From NCBI RefSeq assembly GCF_003987095.1, contig NZ_PIQA01000001.1, forward strand, positions 620,001-684,000: a DNA stretch of 64,000 nt. Direction: 5' to 3'. Shown piece by piece: positions 28,183-37,197 of this stretch. Position 1 is the stretch's first letter. Every line of letters starts with the position of its first letter. Source of the DNA: Idiomarina piscisalsi (GTDB taxonomy: Bacteria; Pseudomonadota; Gammaproteobacteria; Enterobacterales; Alteromonadaceae). The position numbers and the translations under genes were made by a program. Below the pieces are notes generated by a model. That model had not been told where the DNA came from. It saw only the letters and a list, made by a program, of their open reading frames with translations, and searched no databases.

Positions 28183-28589
28183 AACTCTTTTTTCCGAAGC
28201 ACCTTTTTCTGGCCGTGCTGCTTCTTCTTATTCAAGCGCTTCTCTTTTGCTGCCCGGCTTGGTTTGGTCGGAATACGCTTTTTCTGTGTTTTCGAAACGC
28301 TTCGAATAAGCTCTGTCAGTTGCTCTAATGCTAGTTCTCTGTTCCTTGCCTGACTACGTGTTTCCTGACTTTTAATAATCACTTTGCCACTTTGAGTAAT
28401 ACGGTGATCATGCTTTTTAAGCAGTCGTTGTTTATAAAAATCCGGTAGTGACGAAGCCTGAATATCAAAAATAAGTTGAGCGGCCGTGGCCACCTTATTG
28501 ACGTTCTGACCACCCGCCCCACTGGAACGGATAAACTGCCATTCTATTTCGCTTTCCGCAATTTGAACGCGTTGAGAAATTTGAATCAT
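28179..28589 (-). CDS. arfB: Alternative ribosome-rescue peptidyl-tRNA hydrolase ArfB
   Basis: This 136-residue protein has the release-factor catalytic motif in SSGAGGQNVNKVATAAQL (GGQ at about 27-29) and a strongly basic tail (about 100-136, rich in Lys/Arg) that enters the empty mRNA channel of stalled ribosomes. Length and layout match ArfB/YaeJ/ICT1. It frees ribosomes stalled on truncated mRNA. Confidence 0.93.
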   Translation of the reverse strand: MIQISQRVQIAESEIEWQFIRSSGAGGQNVNKVATAAQLIFDIQASSLPDFYKQRLLKKHDHRITQSGKVIIKSQETRSQARNRELALEQLTELIRSVSKTQKKRIPTKPSRAAKEKRLNKKKQHGQKKVLRKKEF

Positions 28590-28633
28590 AAGGAACCTGT
28601 TCAGTCAGTGTCATCCGATTGTTAAAAATATGG

Positions 28634-28639
28634 TATATT
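28634..28639 (+). promoter_or_regulatory. Candidate extended -10 for ilvE
   Basis: TGG-TATATT (TG at 28631-28632) lies 35 bp before the ilvE ATG. It has extended -10 form with no clear -35. Confidence 0.4.
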
Positions 28640-28673
28640 ACTGCGCAACTTTTTACTCGAGCAGGATTAACTT

Positions 28674-29669
28674 ATGGCAGCTTTTGGCTCTGTATTTATG
28701 CCACAAATGGCGTTAGCAACGTATGAGAACTCAAATTGGAGCACGCCTGAACTTGTTCCATCCGACGCTATTCAGTTGCACCCAGGTGCCCATGTTTTGC
28801 ATTATGCTAGCACCTGCTTCGAGGGGCTAAAAGCTTTCCGGCATGAGGACGGCTCAATTAATATTTTTCGGATGGATAGAAATGTGAAGCGTATGCAACA
28901 GAGCAGCGAGCTGCTGTCATTGCCAGCGTTCGACGAATCTATGCTCGAGCATATGATTATTGATGTTGTAAAACACTTTAGCGAAGAAGTCCCTGCTCCT
29001 CCGGGCTCTATGTATATTCGACCAACCCATATTGGCACCGAAGCCGCTATTGGTAAAGCCGCTTCACCTACGCGCTCATCCATGCTCTATGTACTGTTGT
29101 CTCCTGTTGGCGACTATTTCTCAGGCGGCGATAAAGCATTGCGGTTACTGCTTGAGGAAGATGGCTCACGCTGTGCCGCCCACATGGGGATGGTAAAAAG
29201 TGGCGGTAATTATGCCAGTGCACTTCAACCCATTCTTCAAGCTCGCGCCTCTGTTAACGCTGACCAGGTTCTATTTTGCCCTAATGGTGACGTTCAGGAA
29301 ACCGGGGCTGCGAACTTTCTGCTCATCGATGGCAATGAAATTATCACCAAAGCACTGGATAGCACCTTTTTACATGGTGTCACTCGTGATTCTATTCTCA
29401 CTATCGCGAAAGATTTAGGAATGAAGGTATCGGAGCGAGAGTTGAGTGTTGAAGAGCTACTAGAGCGCGCCGCGAAGCCAAGCTGTGAAGCTGCTTTGTC
29501 CGGTACGGCTGCTGTATTAGCGCCAGTTGGCACCCTTATTCATAACAACAAAGAGTTTTCTGTTAGCAGCGGCAATCCCGGCGAAACAACACTGAAACTC
29601 CGCAAAGCCTTGAATGATGTTCAGTGGGGCAAAGCAGAAGACAAACACGGCTGGTTAACCAAAGTCTGA
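28674..29669 (+). CDS. ilvE: Branched-chain amino acid aminotransferase
   Basis: This 331-residue class IV PLP enzyme has Lys175 in GMVKSGGNYASAL as the Schiff-base residue. The pyridine-nitrogen Glu lies in VQETGAANFLLI and the phosphate-binding region is in LHGVTRDSIL. HYASTCFEGLKAFR marks the N-terminal substrate domain. It makes or degrades Leu, Ile and Val with 2-oxoglutarate/glutamate. It is a single gene. Confidence 0.93.
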   Translation: MAAFGSVFMPQMALATYENSNWSTPELVPSDAIQLHPGAHVLHYASTCFEGLKAFRHEDGSINIFRMDRNVKRMQQSSELLSLPAFDESMLEHMIIDVVKHFSEEVPAPPGSMYIRPTHIGTEAAIGKAASPTRSSMLYVLLSPVGDYFSGGDKALRLLLEEDGSRCAAHMGMVKSGGNYASALQPILQARASVNADQVLFCPNGDVQETGAANFLLIDGNEIITKALDSTFLHGVTRDSILTIAKDLGMKVSERELSVEELLERAAKPSCEAALSGTAAVLAPVGTLIHNNKEFSVSSGNPGETTLKLRKALNDVQWGKAEDKHGWLTKV

Positions 29670-29683
29670 AACATGTTTGTCTT

Positions 29684-30001
29684 TTAGGTGTTGTCAGGCG
29701 GTAATACCACCCAGTCAGGGTCTTCGAACTCACCTAAGGGCGTAATGTCGCAAAATGGCGCAGCGCTGCGAATAATTTCAGCGACCTCCGGGTTATGCTG
29801 TCCTTCCATCGCATCCCGCTGCGCTTTCGTGTCCCAGGACGCTATAGCAATTAACGTTTTTTCATCGCCTATTTTTCGATGAAGCTCTGTTCCCTTTGCT
29901 CCTGGCGCACGCTGAATGATCTTGCTCGCTTTAACCCAGGCTTCCGCATACTCTTCTGCTGTATGCCCGTCTTTTATATGAACCTGAAAAATATATTTCA
30001 T
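29684..30001 (-). CDS. Dimeric alpha/beta-barrel (ABM-like) protein
   Basis: This 105-residue protein has the beta-alpha-beta pattern of antibiotic-biosynthesis-monooxygenase-like small proteins: YIFQVHIKDGHTAEEYAEAWVKAS, then ELHRKIGDEKTLIAIASWDTKAQRDAMEG. Such proteins dimerise and may degrade haem or quinone-like compounds, but no catalytic residue can be pinned down. It lies 29 bp after a DUF3149-like peptide gene on the same strand. Confidence 0.7.
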   Translation of the reverse strand: MKYIFQVHIKDGHTAEEYAEAWVKASKIIQRAPGAKGTELHRKIGDEKTLIAIASWDTKAQRDAMEGQHNPEVAEIIRSAAPFCDITPLGEFEDPDWVVLPPDNT

Positions 30002-30029
30002 GGCTCTCCTTTCTCGATTACCGGTACGC

Positions 30030-30170
30030 TTATTTGCGTTTTTGCTCCGACTTGACCATTTTTATATAGAAAAATACAGCGTAAAAAATGCACATACCAA
30101 TAACAATAGCTAACCCGCTAAACGAAATAAAGATGACCGGATCACTGAAAAATTCTTGCCATAGACTCAT
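30030..30170 (-). CDS. DUF3149-like 46-residue membrane protein
   Basis: A short frame (ATG 30168-30170 to TAA 30030-30032) encodes a protein beginning MSLWQEFFSDPV with one long TM helix (about 12-36) and a basic end (KMVKSEQKRK). The WQEFFSDPV start followed by a TM segment fits the DUF3149 family of small inner-membrane proteins. Function is unknown. It is probably co-transcribed with the ABM-like gene downstream. Confidence 0.75.
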   Translation of the reverse strand: MSLWQEFFSDPVIFISFSGLAIVIGMCIFYAVFFYIKMVKSEQKRK

Positions 30171-30363
30171 AACTGATACTCCTATCGTGTTTCCTTCAGT
30201 TTATGAGAACGTGGCAAATTAATTATTGAGCTACATCAAATTAATGAATATCACTTTATTTTTTGTGGGTATTTTGAAAAACATCTGTAAAGAGCGCCAT
30301 AAACATCAATTATTGTCCTATATTTAATGACGTTAGTATTTTAGTTAACACTGGAGGTTAGTT

Positions 30364-30864
30364 ATGAAAAACGTAAAAGCAGCTTTATTCGCAAGTTTAA
30401 TTCCTTTATCGCTTCTCGCCCTATCAGGTTGCAGCGAAAAAGAAGCAAACGAGGCAGAATCTGAAGTTGAAAGCAAAATGGAGCAGGCTGAGCAAAAAGC
30501 TAAAGAAACCATGGATGCAGCTCAGGAAAAATCGGAAGACGCCTGGGATGAAACCAAGGACAAGTCAGAAGATGCCTGGAACAAAACCAAAGAGGAAGCT
30601 CAAGAAGCCGGCGACTATGCTGAGCAAAAAGCTGACCAAGCTGGTGACTACATTGATGACTCTATCATCACCACTCGTGTTAAAGCGGTTATCTTCGAAG
30701 ATGACAACTTGAACAGCATGAATATCAGCGTTGAAACCAACAACGGCATTGTTAAATTGTCAGGCTTTGTTGAAAGCGAAGCTGACATTGACACGGCTGA
30801 AAACTTGGCTTCAACGGTTGAAGGTGTGAAAGATATTGAAAACAATCTTCAAGTGAAAGAATAA
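30364..30864 (+). CDS. BON-domain lipoprotein with helical repeat region
   Basis: This 166-residue lipoprotein has a signal ending at LALSGC (lipobox). An Ala/Lys/Glu/Asp-rich helical region (about residues 25-95) contains near-repeats such as KSEDAWDETKD and KSEDAWNKTKE with 11-residue periodicity. A BON domain follows (about 98-166: TRVKAVIFEDDNLNSMNISVETNNGIVKLSGFV). BON domains bind phospholipid membranes, so an envelope-stability role is likely (OsmY/DolP-like). A GGAGG ribosome site is present and a terminator follows. Confidence 0.85.
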   Translation: MKNVKAALFASLIPLSLLALSGCSEKEANEAESEVESKMEQAEQKAKETMDAAQEKSEDAWDETKDKSEDAWNKTKEEAQEAGDYAEQKADQAGDYIDDSIITTRVKAVIFEDDNLNSMNISVETNNGIVKLSGFVESEADIDTAENLASTVEGVKDIENNLQVKE

Positions 30865-30880
30865 GCACTTTTTCCAACTC

Positions 30881-30910
30881 AAAAGAGCGGCAAATAAGCC
30901 GCTCTTTTAA
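30881..30910 (+). terminator. Intrinsic terminator after the BON lipoprotein gene
   Basis: AAAAGAGCGGC-AAATAA-GCCGCTCTTTT: a perfect 11-bp stem ending in T4. Confidence 0.9.
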
Positions 30911-30994
30911 TTTGTATCAAACCATTTCAGACACTAGCGATAGACAGAAAAGCTTGCTAACTTAAGCCGCAACAACAATAACAAGCAGCCTGTT

Positions 30995-31537
30995 ATGTCT
31001 ACCCATTCATTCTCTAATGAGACAATCGAAAGCAACGACCTTCCCAAGGCTCGTGAGCAGCACTTTTTACCGCTAAGCCCGGCCTACGTAAAAGTGAACT
31101 TACTTTGTCGCCTGCTTCTTTGGTTTATTGTTTTGGTCGCGCTTGCTGTCGTTCACTGGCAACCTTGGTTTCAACTGCCCAGCCCTATGCAAACCGCAAT
31201 TCCCGGCTTACTCATTGCCATTGCTTCATTAGGGTTGTTGCTCTCGGTTTACGGCATTATTGGCGACAAAGTCAAAGGTTATGCTTTGCGAGAGCATGAC
31301 TTAAGTTACAAAAGCGGCGTTATTTTCAAGTCGATTATCAGCCAACCGATATTACGTATACAGCATGTCGAGCTTAAACACGGCCCTATCGATCGTCATT
31401 TTGGCTTGGCTTCATTAGAAGTTTTTAGTGCTGGTGGCGCTATGCACACCTTTGCCATACCGGGCTTGCCTGAAGAAAAAGCCCGCGAGCTTCGTCAGTA
31501 TATACTTGAACACGGTGATATTGCGGCTAATGAATAA
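30995..31537 (+). CDS. Bacterial PH-domain membrane protein (YdbS-like)
   Basis: This 180-residue protein has two TM helices (about residues 40-60 and 68-88) followed by a bPH2/DUF304 domain (about 95-175: SGVIFKSIISQPILRIQHVELKHGPIDRHFGLASLEVFSAGG). The pair YdbS/YdbT is known in Bacillus as a sigma-W-controlled membrane system linked to bacteriocin resistance. Function in proteobacteria is unclear. It overlaps the ydbT-like gene by 8 nt. Confidence 0.82.
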   Translation: MSTHSFSNETIESNDLPKAREQHFLPLSPAYVKVNLLCRLLLWFIVLVALAVVHWQPWFQLPSPMQTAIPGLLIAIASLGLLLSVYGIIGDKVKGYALREHDLSYKSGVIFKSIISQPILRIQHVELKHGPIDRHFGLASLEVFSAGGAMHTFAIPGLPEEKARELRQYILEHGDIAANE

Positions 31538-33080
31538 CGAACAAATAAGCACTATTGAAAACGTTACTGAAGAGTACCGTGATAAATGGCTCAAGCTGTC
31601 TCCGGTCGCAATTATTTATTTTGCGATTCAATTTATAAAAAATACCGCCAGTAACTTCGTTTATTTAATTCCAGCCCTCGTTGTTGGGTATCAGAAACTG
31701 GCTGACAATATTGTTTCTATTCTTATTGGCGTCGCTGGAATTTTGGTGTTTATCGCTGTCAGTGCGTTGGTTAAATTTTATTTTTATCAATACCGAATTA
31801 CCGGGCAGCGGGCGCAGATTCACTCGGGAGTTTTTCAAAAAAAGCACATCGATTTGCCTTTTGAACGCATTCAGAACATTCGATTCGAGCAGCCGATTTA
31901 TTACCGCTTTACTGATCACGTCTGTATGCTGCTCGATACCGCTGGTTCAAGCAAAGCAGAGGCGAAAATCATTGCTTTACCTAAATCCGTTGCCGAAACA
32001 CTCAAGCAAGAAATACTGCTGTTCAAGGATAACGCCAGTGACACAAAGAATCAGCGTGAGACAGGACAGCAGCAAGATCAAGAAACTGTGCTTAATACTC
32101 GTTCAGTGAGAGATCTCGTTATTCACGGCTTAGCAAGCAACCGTATTTGGATTGTCCTAGGTGCGTTAGCGCCCTTTTTCAACGCTATTTCTGAACAAGT
32201 AATAGAAGGCATAGAAAGTTTCGGTGTAGACGTGGAAGCGCTTATGTCCTCCACTCAGTACGCGATGTGGCAATACATTCTGGTTATTGCCTCGGCCACC
32301 TTCATTATTGTTGCGTTACTAGCGTTAATTTCTGTCATTGGCTCAGTCATTACCTTTTACGATTTTCGCCTTACTCGTTCAGGCGATCGCTATATTCGAA
32401 GGAATGGCCTATTTACCCGCCATGAGGTGGCTATGCGACTGCGCCGACTACAGATGATCGTATACCAACAAAACTGGCTGGACCGTTTGCTTCAGCGTGT
32501 GAACCTTAAATTTGAGCAGCTCAATTCCAGTGTTGAGCGGCATAGTGCTTCCACAGCTGGTGGAAAAATCATGGTTCCCTCCGTTACTTTGAGTGAAGCC
32601 GAAGAGCTGGCGAGAGATGCCTGGCCTGAGCATCAGATGGGCAGCATTAAGTTTCACCCTATTAGTAAGCGGTTAATGGTGCGAAACGCATTGGTCTCCT
32701 TTTGGCTATTTGTGGGATCAGCAATCGTTATAAGTTACTTTGGTCATTACCAACTTTCAGCCGCCTTAATTGCCCTGTTCTTAACTAGCCTGCCTTTCAT
32801 TGCACTGCGCTGGAAACGTTGGGGGTATGCAAGCGACGACCAGTTTATATACATTCGTAAAGGTCTCATTGGCGTTAGTTACCGTTGCTTTCCCATTCAC
32901 AAAGTTCAACAAACCTCGTTTTACCAAAGCTGGTTTATGCGTCGCTTTAAACTGTGCTCTGTTGGCTTCGTGCTTGCCTGTGGTGGTCAGTCAGTTCCTT
33001 TTATTAAAGAAGCCACAGGTGACGCTTTAATTGATAACACCTTATACCGGGTAGAAGCTTTGAGAAAGTCCTGGATGTAA
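31530..33080 (+). CDS. Bacterial PH-domain membrane protein with tandem bPH2 units (YdbT-like)
   Basis: The 516-residue product starts at MNNEQIST (ATG overlapping the end of the YdbS-like gene). Three TM pairs each precede a bPH2 unit, recognisable by GVFQKKHIDLPFERIQNIRFEQP, GLFTRHEVAMRLRRLQMIVYQQN and GLIGVSYRCFPIHKVQQTSFYQS. This is the usual YdbT design. It probably forms a membrane complex with the upstream protein. Confidence 0.84.
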   Translation: MNNEQISTIENVTEEYRDKWLKLSPVAIIYFAIQFIKNTASNFVYLIPALVVGYQKLADNIVSILIGVAGILVFIAVSALVKFYFYQYRITGQRAQIHSGVFQKKHIDLPFERIQNIRFEQPIYYRFTDHVCMLLDTAGSSKAEAKIIALPKSVAETLKQEILLFKDNASDTKNQRETGQQQDQETVLNTRSVRDLVIHGLASNRIWIVLGALAPFFNAISEQVIEGIESFGVDVEALMSSTQYAMWQYILVIASATFIIVALLALISVIGSVITFYDFRLTRSGDRYIRRNGLFTRHEVAMRLRRLQMIVYQQNWLDRLLQRVNLKFEQLNSSVERHSASTAGGKIMVPSVTLSEAEELARDAWPEHQMGSIKFHPISKRLMVRNALVSFWLFVGSAIVISYFGHYQLSAALIALFLTSLPFIALRWKRWGYASDDQFIYIRKGLIGVSYRCFPIHKVQQTSFYQSWFMRRFKLCSVGFVLACGGQSVPFIKEATGDALIDNTLYRVEALRKSWM

Positions 33081-33138
33081 AATGCTGCGGAGAGTTGTTA
33101 GATTATTCGACACTAATAAGACAATTCGGTGATATTTT

Positions 33139-33726
33139 ATGGAACTACCGTTCTCGCAAGCCTGTGAAAACAATAAAGACCCAATCCTTGGGGTTCTGGA
33201 AGTCGCTTTTGCTAATGCGTCACGAGTTTTGGAAGTTGGCAGCGGTACAGGGCAACATGCCGTCTACTTCGCCAAAAAACTCTCTCATTTAGAATGGCAG
33301 GCAAGTGACTAACCGGAGTATTTACCGGGCGTAAAAGCCCGAATTGAAAAAGAAGGCGTACAAGGCCAGCCTTTGCCTGTTGAGTTCGATGTGTTTCAGT
33401 CTGCCCCTGATGGACAGTTCGATGCCTTATTTACCGCAAATACTTGTCACATTATGCCCAAAGAAGGTGTCGAAGCGCTGTTTAATCACTTAGCGGACAA
33501 CCTTAAATCAGTAAAGCTTTTATGCATTTACGGACCGTTTAATGACAACGGGCATTTCACCAGTGACAGTAACCGAGCGTTTAATCAGTCTCTGCGTACT
33601 CGTGACAGCCAAATGGGAATACGTGATAAACAATGGATTGCAAAGCTTGCCAGCCAGCATGGGTTTCATTTGAAAAACACCCATACTATGCCGGCAAACA
33701 ATCAACTTCTGGAGTTTCAGCGTTAG
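33139..33726 (+). pseudogene. DUF938-type SAM-dependent methyltransferase with an internal TAA stop
   Basis: One frame runs from ATG 33139 to TAG/TAA at 33726 and would encode 195 residues, the normal DUF938 length. It includes the motif I VLEVGSGTGQHAVYF, the post-I SD-x-PEYLPGVKARI region and FTANTCHIMPKEGVEALF. The frame is broken by a TAA at 33310-33312 (codon 58), where relatives have a sense codon between SD and PE. A CAA-to-TAA change would explain it. Both sides keep good family sequence, so the lesion is recent or a base-call error. A fragment starting downstream would lack the SAM-binding loop. Confidence 0.82.
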
Positions 33727-33742
33727 TCTTTAACGCATAAGT

Positions 33743-34369
33743 TTATTTGGTATTGGGAACAATTCTTAGCTCAACACGACGGTTTAGCTGACGACCGCTT
33801 TCCGTGTCGTTGTCTGCTACTGGCTGACTTTCTCCGTAACCTTCAGTTGTCACACGTCGAGTATCAACGCCATTTCCAACCAAGTGATTACGTACTGCAT
33901 TCGCTCGGTTTAAAGAAAGTTGCTGGTTGTATTCAGCGGTACCAGTACTGTCCGTATGCCCCTGAATAAGCATGGTGGTTTTTTTATACTTTTGCAGCAC
34001 TCGGGCAACGTCGTCTAAAACCGGGTTGAAGCTTTGCGAAATGGTTGCACTGCCGGTAGCAAAGGTTATGTTGCTTGGTAGCTGCAGACGAATGTTATCG
34101 CCTTCACGTATGACTTTAACGCCGCTGTCGGCCAACTCTTCCCTAAACTCTTCTTCCTGCTTGTCCATATAGGAACCAATAGCACCACCTGCTAACGCAC
34201 CAACAGCAGCCCCCCAGACATAACGACTTTTATCGTGGTCACCCGTGCCTTTTCCTAATAAAGCACCTGTCACCGCGCCAATCGTCGCACCTTTTTGAGT
34301 GTTACTCATATTCTCACAGCCGACTAAGGCGAGAGATGTCATTACCGTTAATAACGCTAACTTCTTCAT
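33743..34369 (-). CDS. OmpA-family lipoprotein with glycine-zipper segment
   Basis: The 208-residue product starts at MKKLALLTV behind AAAGGAAAA. The lipobox is LALVGC. A Gly/Ala-rich zipper region (about 25-75: GATIGAVTGALLGKG; GAAVGALAGGAIGSYM) is followed by a peptidoglycan-binding OmpA domain (about 95-205: IQGHTDSTGTAEYNQQLSLNRANAVRNHL and RRVELRI). It resembles YiaD-type proteins that link the outer membrane to peptidoglycan. Confidence 0.9.
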   Translation of the reverse strand: MKKLALLTVMTSLALVGCENMSNTQKGATIGAVTGALLGKGTGDHDKSRYVWGAAVGALAGGAIGSYMDKQEEEFREELADSGVKVIREGDNIRLQLPSNITFATGSATISQSFNPVLDDVARVLQKYKKTTMLIQGHTDSTGTAEYNQQLSLNRANAVRNHLVGNGVDTRRVTTEGYGESQPVADNDTESGRQLNRRVELRIVPNTK

Positions 34370-34464
34370 ACCGTTTTCCTTTTTAACGCTTTGAGTACCC
34401 ATAAAATTAGCATTAATTCAGAAATTCGCTAACGCTATTTGCAGTTCTTTTACGCAACCCAGAG

Positions 34465-35034
34465 TTAAATATTAGGCTTATATTCAAAACCTTCTTCTGC
34501 CTGAGAGTCAGAAAACGTTTTTATCTTCTCTTTACGGTTCAGCATGGCATTCACCAGTGAGTTCGGGAAAACCTCAATGCCGTTATTAAAGTCTTCAACG
34601 TTCTGGTTAAAAATACGAATGGCCGCGCCAATATTTTCCTGCTGATCAGTAATTTCGCGCATGAGTTTCTGGTAGGTTTCTGACGCTTTCAATTCAGGGT
34701 AATTTTCAACCGTCACATTTAAGCTTTTTAGTAACTCGCCAGTTTTGGCTTCTGCCTGTTCAAGCTTCGCTGTATCGACTTTGCCGATATCTAAACCTTG
34801 CAGCGCGCTGCGAAGTTCAGTGACTTTGGTCAATGTCCCTTGCTCAAACTCTTTGTAGTCTTTTACAACATCTTCTAAATGAGGAATAATTTTATTTTTC
34901 TGGCGTTCCTGAGTAATAACGTTCGCCCAGGCTCTCTCAACCGCATTCGCCCTGTTAATAATCGCATTGTAAATGGCAATAATAGCGATAACCAAAACTA
35001 CCGCAATACCAATAGCTATCCATATTCCAGTCAT
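34465..35034 (-). CDS. LemA family protein
   Basis: This 189-residue protein has an N-terminal TM helix (about 3-22) followed by long helices with the LemA pattern YNAIINRANAVERAWANVITQERQKNKIIPHLEDVVKDY and FPNSLVNAMLNRKEKIKTF. LemA proteins are membrane-anchored and their role is unclear. It lies 10 bp after the DUF3137-like gene and is probably co-transcribed with it. Confidence 0.9.
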   Translation of the reverse strand: MTGIWIAIGIAVVLVIAIIAIYNAIINRANAVERAWANVITQERQKNKIIPHLEDVVKDYKEFEQGTLTKVTELRSALQGLDIGKVDTAKLEQAEAKTGELLKSLNVTVENYPELKASETYQKLMREITDQQENIGAAIRIFNQNVEDFNNGIEVFPNSLVNAMLNRKEKIKTFSDSQAEEGFEYKPNI

Positions 35035-35044
35035 TGACGTGCTC

Positions 35045-36085
35045 CTAAAAGTTACTGTCCAGCTTAGTCATAACATAATGAACATGACTCAGTGCTGCTT
35101 TTAATTTTTGAAATTCCTGCTCGCCTTCTAGCGCCTCAATAAAAGCATCAAACTCACTTATCTTAACTTTATTCGGCGTTGCAATAAGATCCTTGTCAGC
35201 AAATGAGAGACATAAGTCAGCCGCATCATTCACTTCAAAATTTACTTTCGATAATACATTGCTAAGCTCTTCAAAAGCGACAACAACCGTTGGCTTCATG
35301 GCTTTAGCCGCTTCAATTTCACTGGCAGCGACCACCTTAAATACTTTATTAAACCGGTTAGATGCAGGCTTGTAAGTTGCTTTACCTGCCCCGGGAAGGC
35401 TAAAACCAATAACCGCAAAATTACGCAGCAAGCCAAAAGGTAAAATCAAACCATAGCGATCATAATGATCATATTCACGACGAGTGCGCGTTCTTACCCG
35501 ACCGTTACTGTCAGTGTAGGTGTCAGTAACAATACGCTCATCGACGTAGTGAAAATGGTAGTAATGGTACTCAAACGAGTATTCATCGCCCTGGTAACTG
35601 CCTTTAAACAGCTCGTGAATTTCGCGGCTATAATTACCTCGGTGAAACTCACTAAAACGTTGTTGAAACTGGCGTGCTGTCGTCTTCCCATTAAAAGTGA
35701 CCGGCGTCAGGTTATTATCGAGCAAGCCGTCGCGCTGTAACAAAGCATGAGACACTTTCGACATAAGATGATGCGGGTAATAAGCGGTAATACCTGAAAG
35801 CAACGTTAGTACCCCACCAGCCGCAATAATAATCCAGGTACTTTGTTGGAAAGACTGTCGCTGAGACCAGTCCCAGTAACCCAGTAGACCAGTCACCAAT
35901 AATAAGACGGTAAAAATAATCCAATAGACTTTCGTATTAAGCTGATAACTACCGGAGAAGAATTTGAGCTCAGAAATAACCGCGTCTAACTCTTGGCGGG
36001 AGCGACTTAGTGATACTTTCTTTTTAATGTTTTTTAGCAGCGAAATAAGTGCTTTGTTGTTTTTATAATAGAGCACGTTTTGCAA
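35045..36085 (-). CDS. DUF3137-like membrane protein, LemA partner
   Basis: This 346-residue protein has two TM helices (about 55-72 and 82-102) and a large cytoplasmic part. That part has FKGSYQGDEYSFEYHYYHFHYVDERIVTDTYTDSNGRVRTRTRR (a Tyr/His-rich beta region) and FSLPGAGKATYKPASNRFNKVFKV. This matches the DUF3137-type partner often encoded next to lemA. Function is unknown. Confidence 0.7.
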   Translation of the reverse strand: MQNVLYYKNNKALISLLKNIKKKVSLSRSRQELDAVISELKFFSGSYQLNTKVYWIIFTVLLLVTGLLGYWDWSQRQSFQQSTWIIIAAGGVLTLLSGITAYYPHHLMSKVSHALLQRDGLLDNNLTPVTFNGKTTARQFQQRFSEFHRGNYSREIHELFKGSYQGDEYSFEYHYYHFHYVDERIVTDTYTDSNGRVRTRTRREYDHYDRYGLILPFGLLRNFAVIGFSLPGAGKATYKPASNRFNKVFKVVAASEIEAAKAMKPTVVVAFEELSNVLSKVNFEVNDAADLCLSFADKDLIATPNKVKISEFDAFIEALEGEQEFQKLKAALSHVHYVMTKLDSNF

Positions 36086-36208
36086 TATCAGTTTGTTTGA
36101 ATTGAGGAAGAAAGCTTAATATTTCTTCCTCACCAGTACCAGCAAAACTTGGAGTTAATGATAAGCTATCGCTAAAACCAGTAATTATTGTTTGCAGTAG
36201 GAGTCATT

Positions 36209-37135
36209 ATGAAAGCGGTGATATTAGATAACGACAGTTTGGGTGAAGGCGTTGATTTATCTCCTATTGAAAATCAGGTCAACGAGCTTATTTGCCATTC
36301 ACTGACTTCGCCCGAACAAGTCGATGAACGTATTCAAAATGCCGATATCGTTATTACCAACAAAGTGGTGCTGAACGAAGCTTCTTTAAAGAAGGCAGAA
36401 AAGTTAAAGCTAGTTTGTGTGCTTGCTACAGGCATGAATAATGTTGACTTAAAGGCGGCCGAGAAGCTTGGTATTCCCGTTAAAAATGTTGAGGCTTACG
36501 GAACACCCAGTGTGGTTCAGCACACATTAATGATGATGCTGTCGTTGGCAACAAAAATGCCGGTTATGCAAAAGCGTATGGCCGCTGGCGACTGGCAAAA
36601 GTCCCCTTTATTTACCTTGCTTAATCCGCCAACGTTTCAACTTGAGGGCAAGCGTCTGGTTATTGTCGGCTCGGGTGAACTTGGGCAAGCGGTAAAAAAA
36701 CAGGCTGAAGCATTGGGTATGCGCGTAACCTTTACCGCTCGACCGGGTAAAACAGACGACTCGCGCCCAAGTTTTGATGAGCTATTGCCTGAAGCCGACG
36801 TTATTTCGTTTCATTGCCCGCTCACCGACGAAACAAAAGGCTTGCTTAACCGCCAGAATATCAAGCATTGCCAGCCTCACACTTTAGTCATTAATAATGC
36901 CCGAGGTGGCGTTGCAAACGAGCACGACGTGCTGGACGCATTACGGAAAGGCCAAATTGGCGGCTATGCAACGGACGTTCTTCCGCAAGAGCCGCCAAAA
37001 GACGGGCATCCGTTGCTAGATGCGTTAAATGAGCCCTTGAACCTCATTGTAACGCCGCATAACGCCTGGACCTCTCCAGAAGCACGACAACGCATTATTG
37101 AGTTAACTGCCGAAAATATACAAACGTTAAAGTAA
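36209..37135 (+). CDS. D-2-hydroxyacid dehydrogenase (glycerate dehydrogenase-like)
   Basis: The 308-residue protein starts at MKAVILDND, behind AGGAG. It has the NAD-binding motif VGSGELGQAV (about 150) and the catalytic triad of the family: Arg in NNARGGVANE (about 230), Glu in PQEPP and His in TPHNAW (about 280). It resembles HprA, which reduces hydroxypyruvate or oxidises D-glycerate. The exact substrate is not certain. It is divergent from the DUF3137-like gene. Confidence 0.88.
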   Translation: MKAVILDNDSLGEGVDLSPIENQVNELICHSLTSPEQVDERIQNADIVITNKVVLNEASLKKAEKLKLVCVLATGMNNVDLKAAEKLGIPVKNVEAYGTPSVVQHTLMMMLSLATKMPVMQKRMAAGDWQKSPLFTLLNPPTFQLEGKRLVIVGSGELGQAVKKQAEALGMRVTFTARPGKTDDSRPSFDELLPEADVISFHCPLTDETKGLLNRQNIKHCQPHTLVINNARGGVANEHDVLDALRKGQIGGYATDVLPQEPPKDGHPLLDALNEPLNLIVTPHNAWTSPEARQRIIELTAENIQTLK

Positions 37136-37157
37136 CCAAGCTCTTATTCTAGACTGA

Positions 37158-37197
37158 GGGCTAATTTGCACCAGCTCGCAATTTAGTCCTTTTCTTT
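37158..37197 (+). terminator. Terminator after the hydroxyacid dehydrogenase gene
   Basis: GGGCTAATTTGC and GCAATTTAGTCC pair over 12 positions with one mismatch and one wobble (8-nt loop), followed by TTTTCTTT. It overlaps the end of the convergent cytochrome b561 gene. Confidence 0.6.

Noticed and set aside
33310-33312. Programmed readthrough or recoding at the DUF938 TAA
   Set aside because: TAA is the least leaky stop and does not code for selenocysteine; a point mutation or base-call error is simpler.
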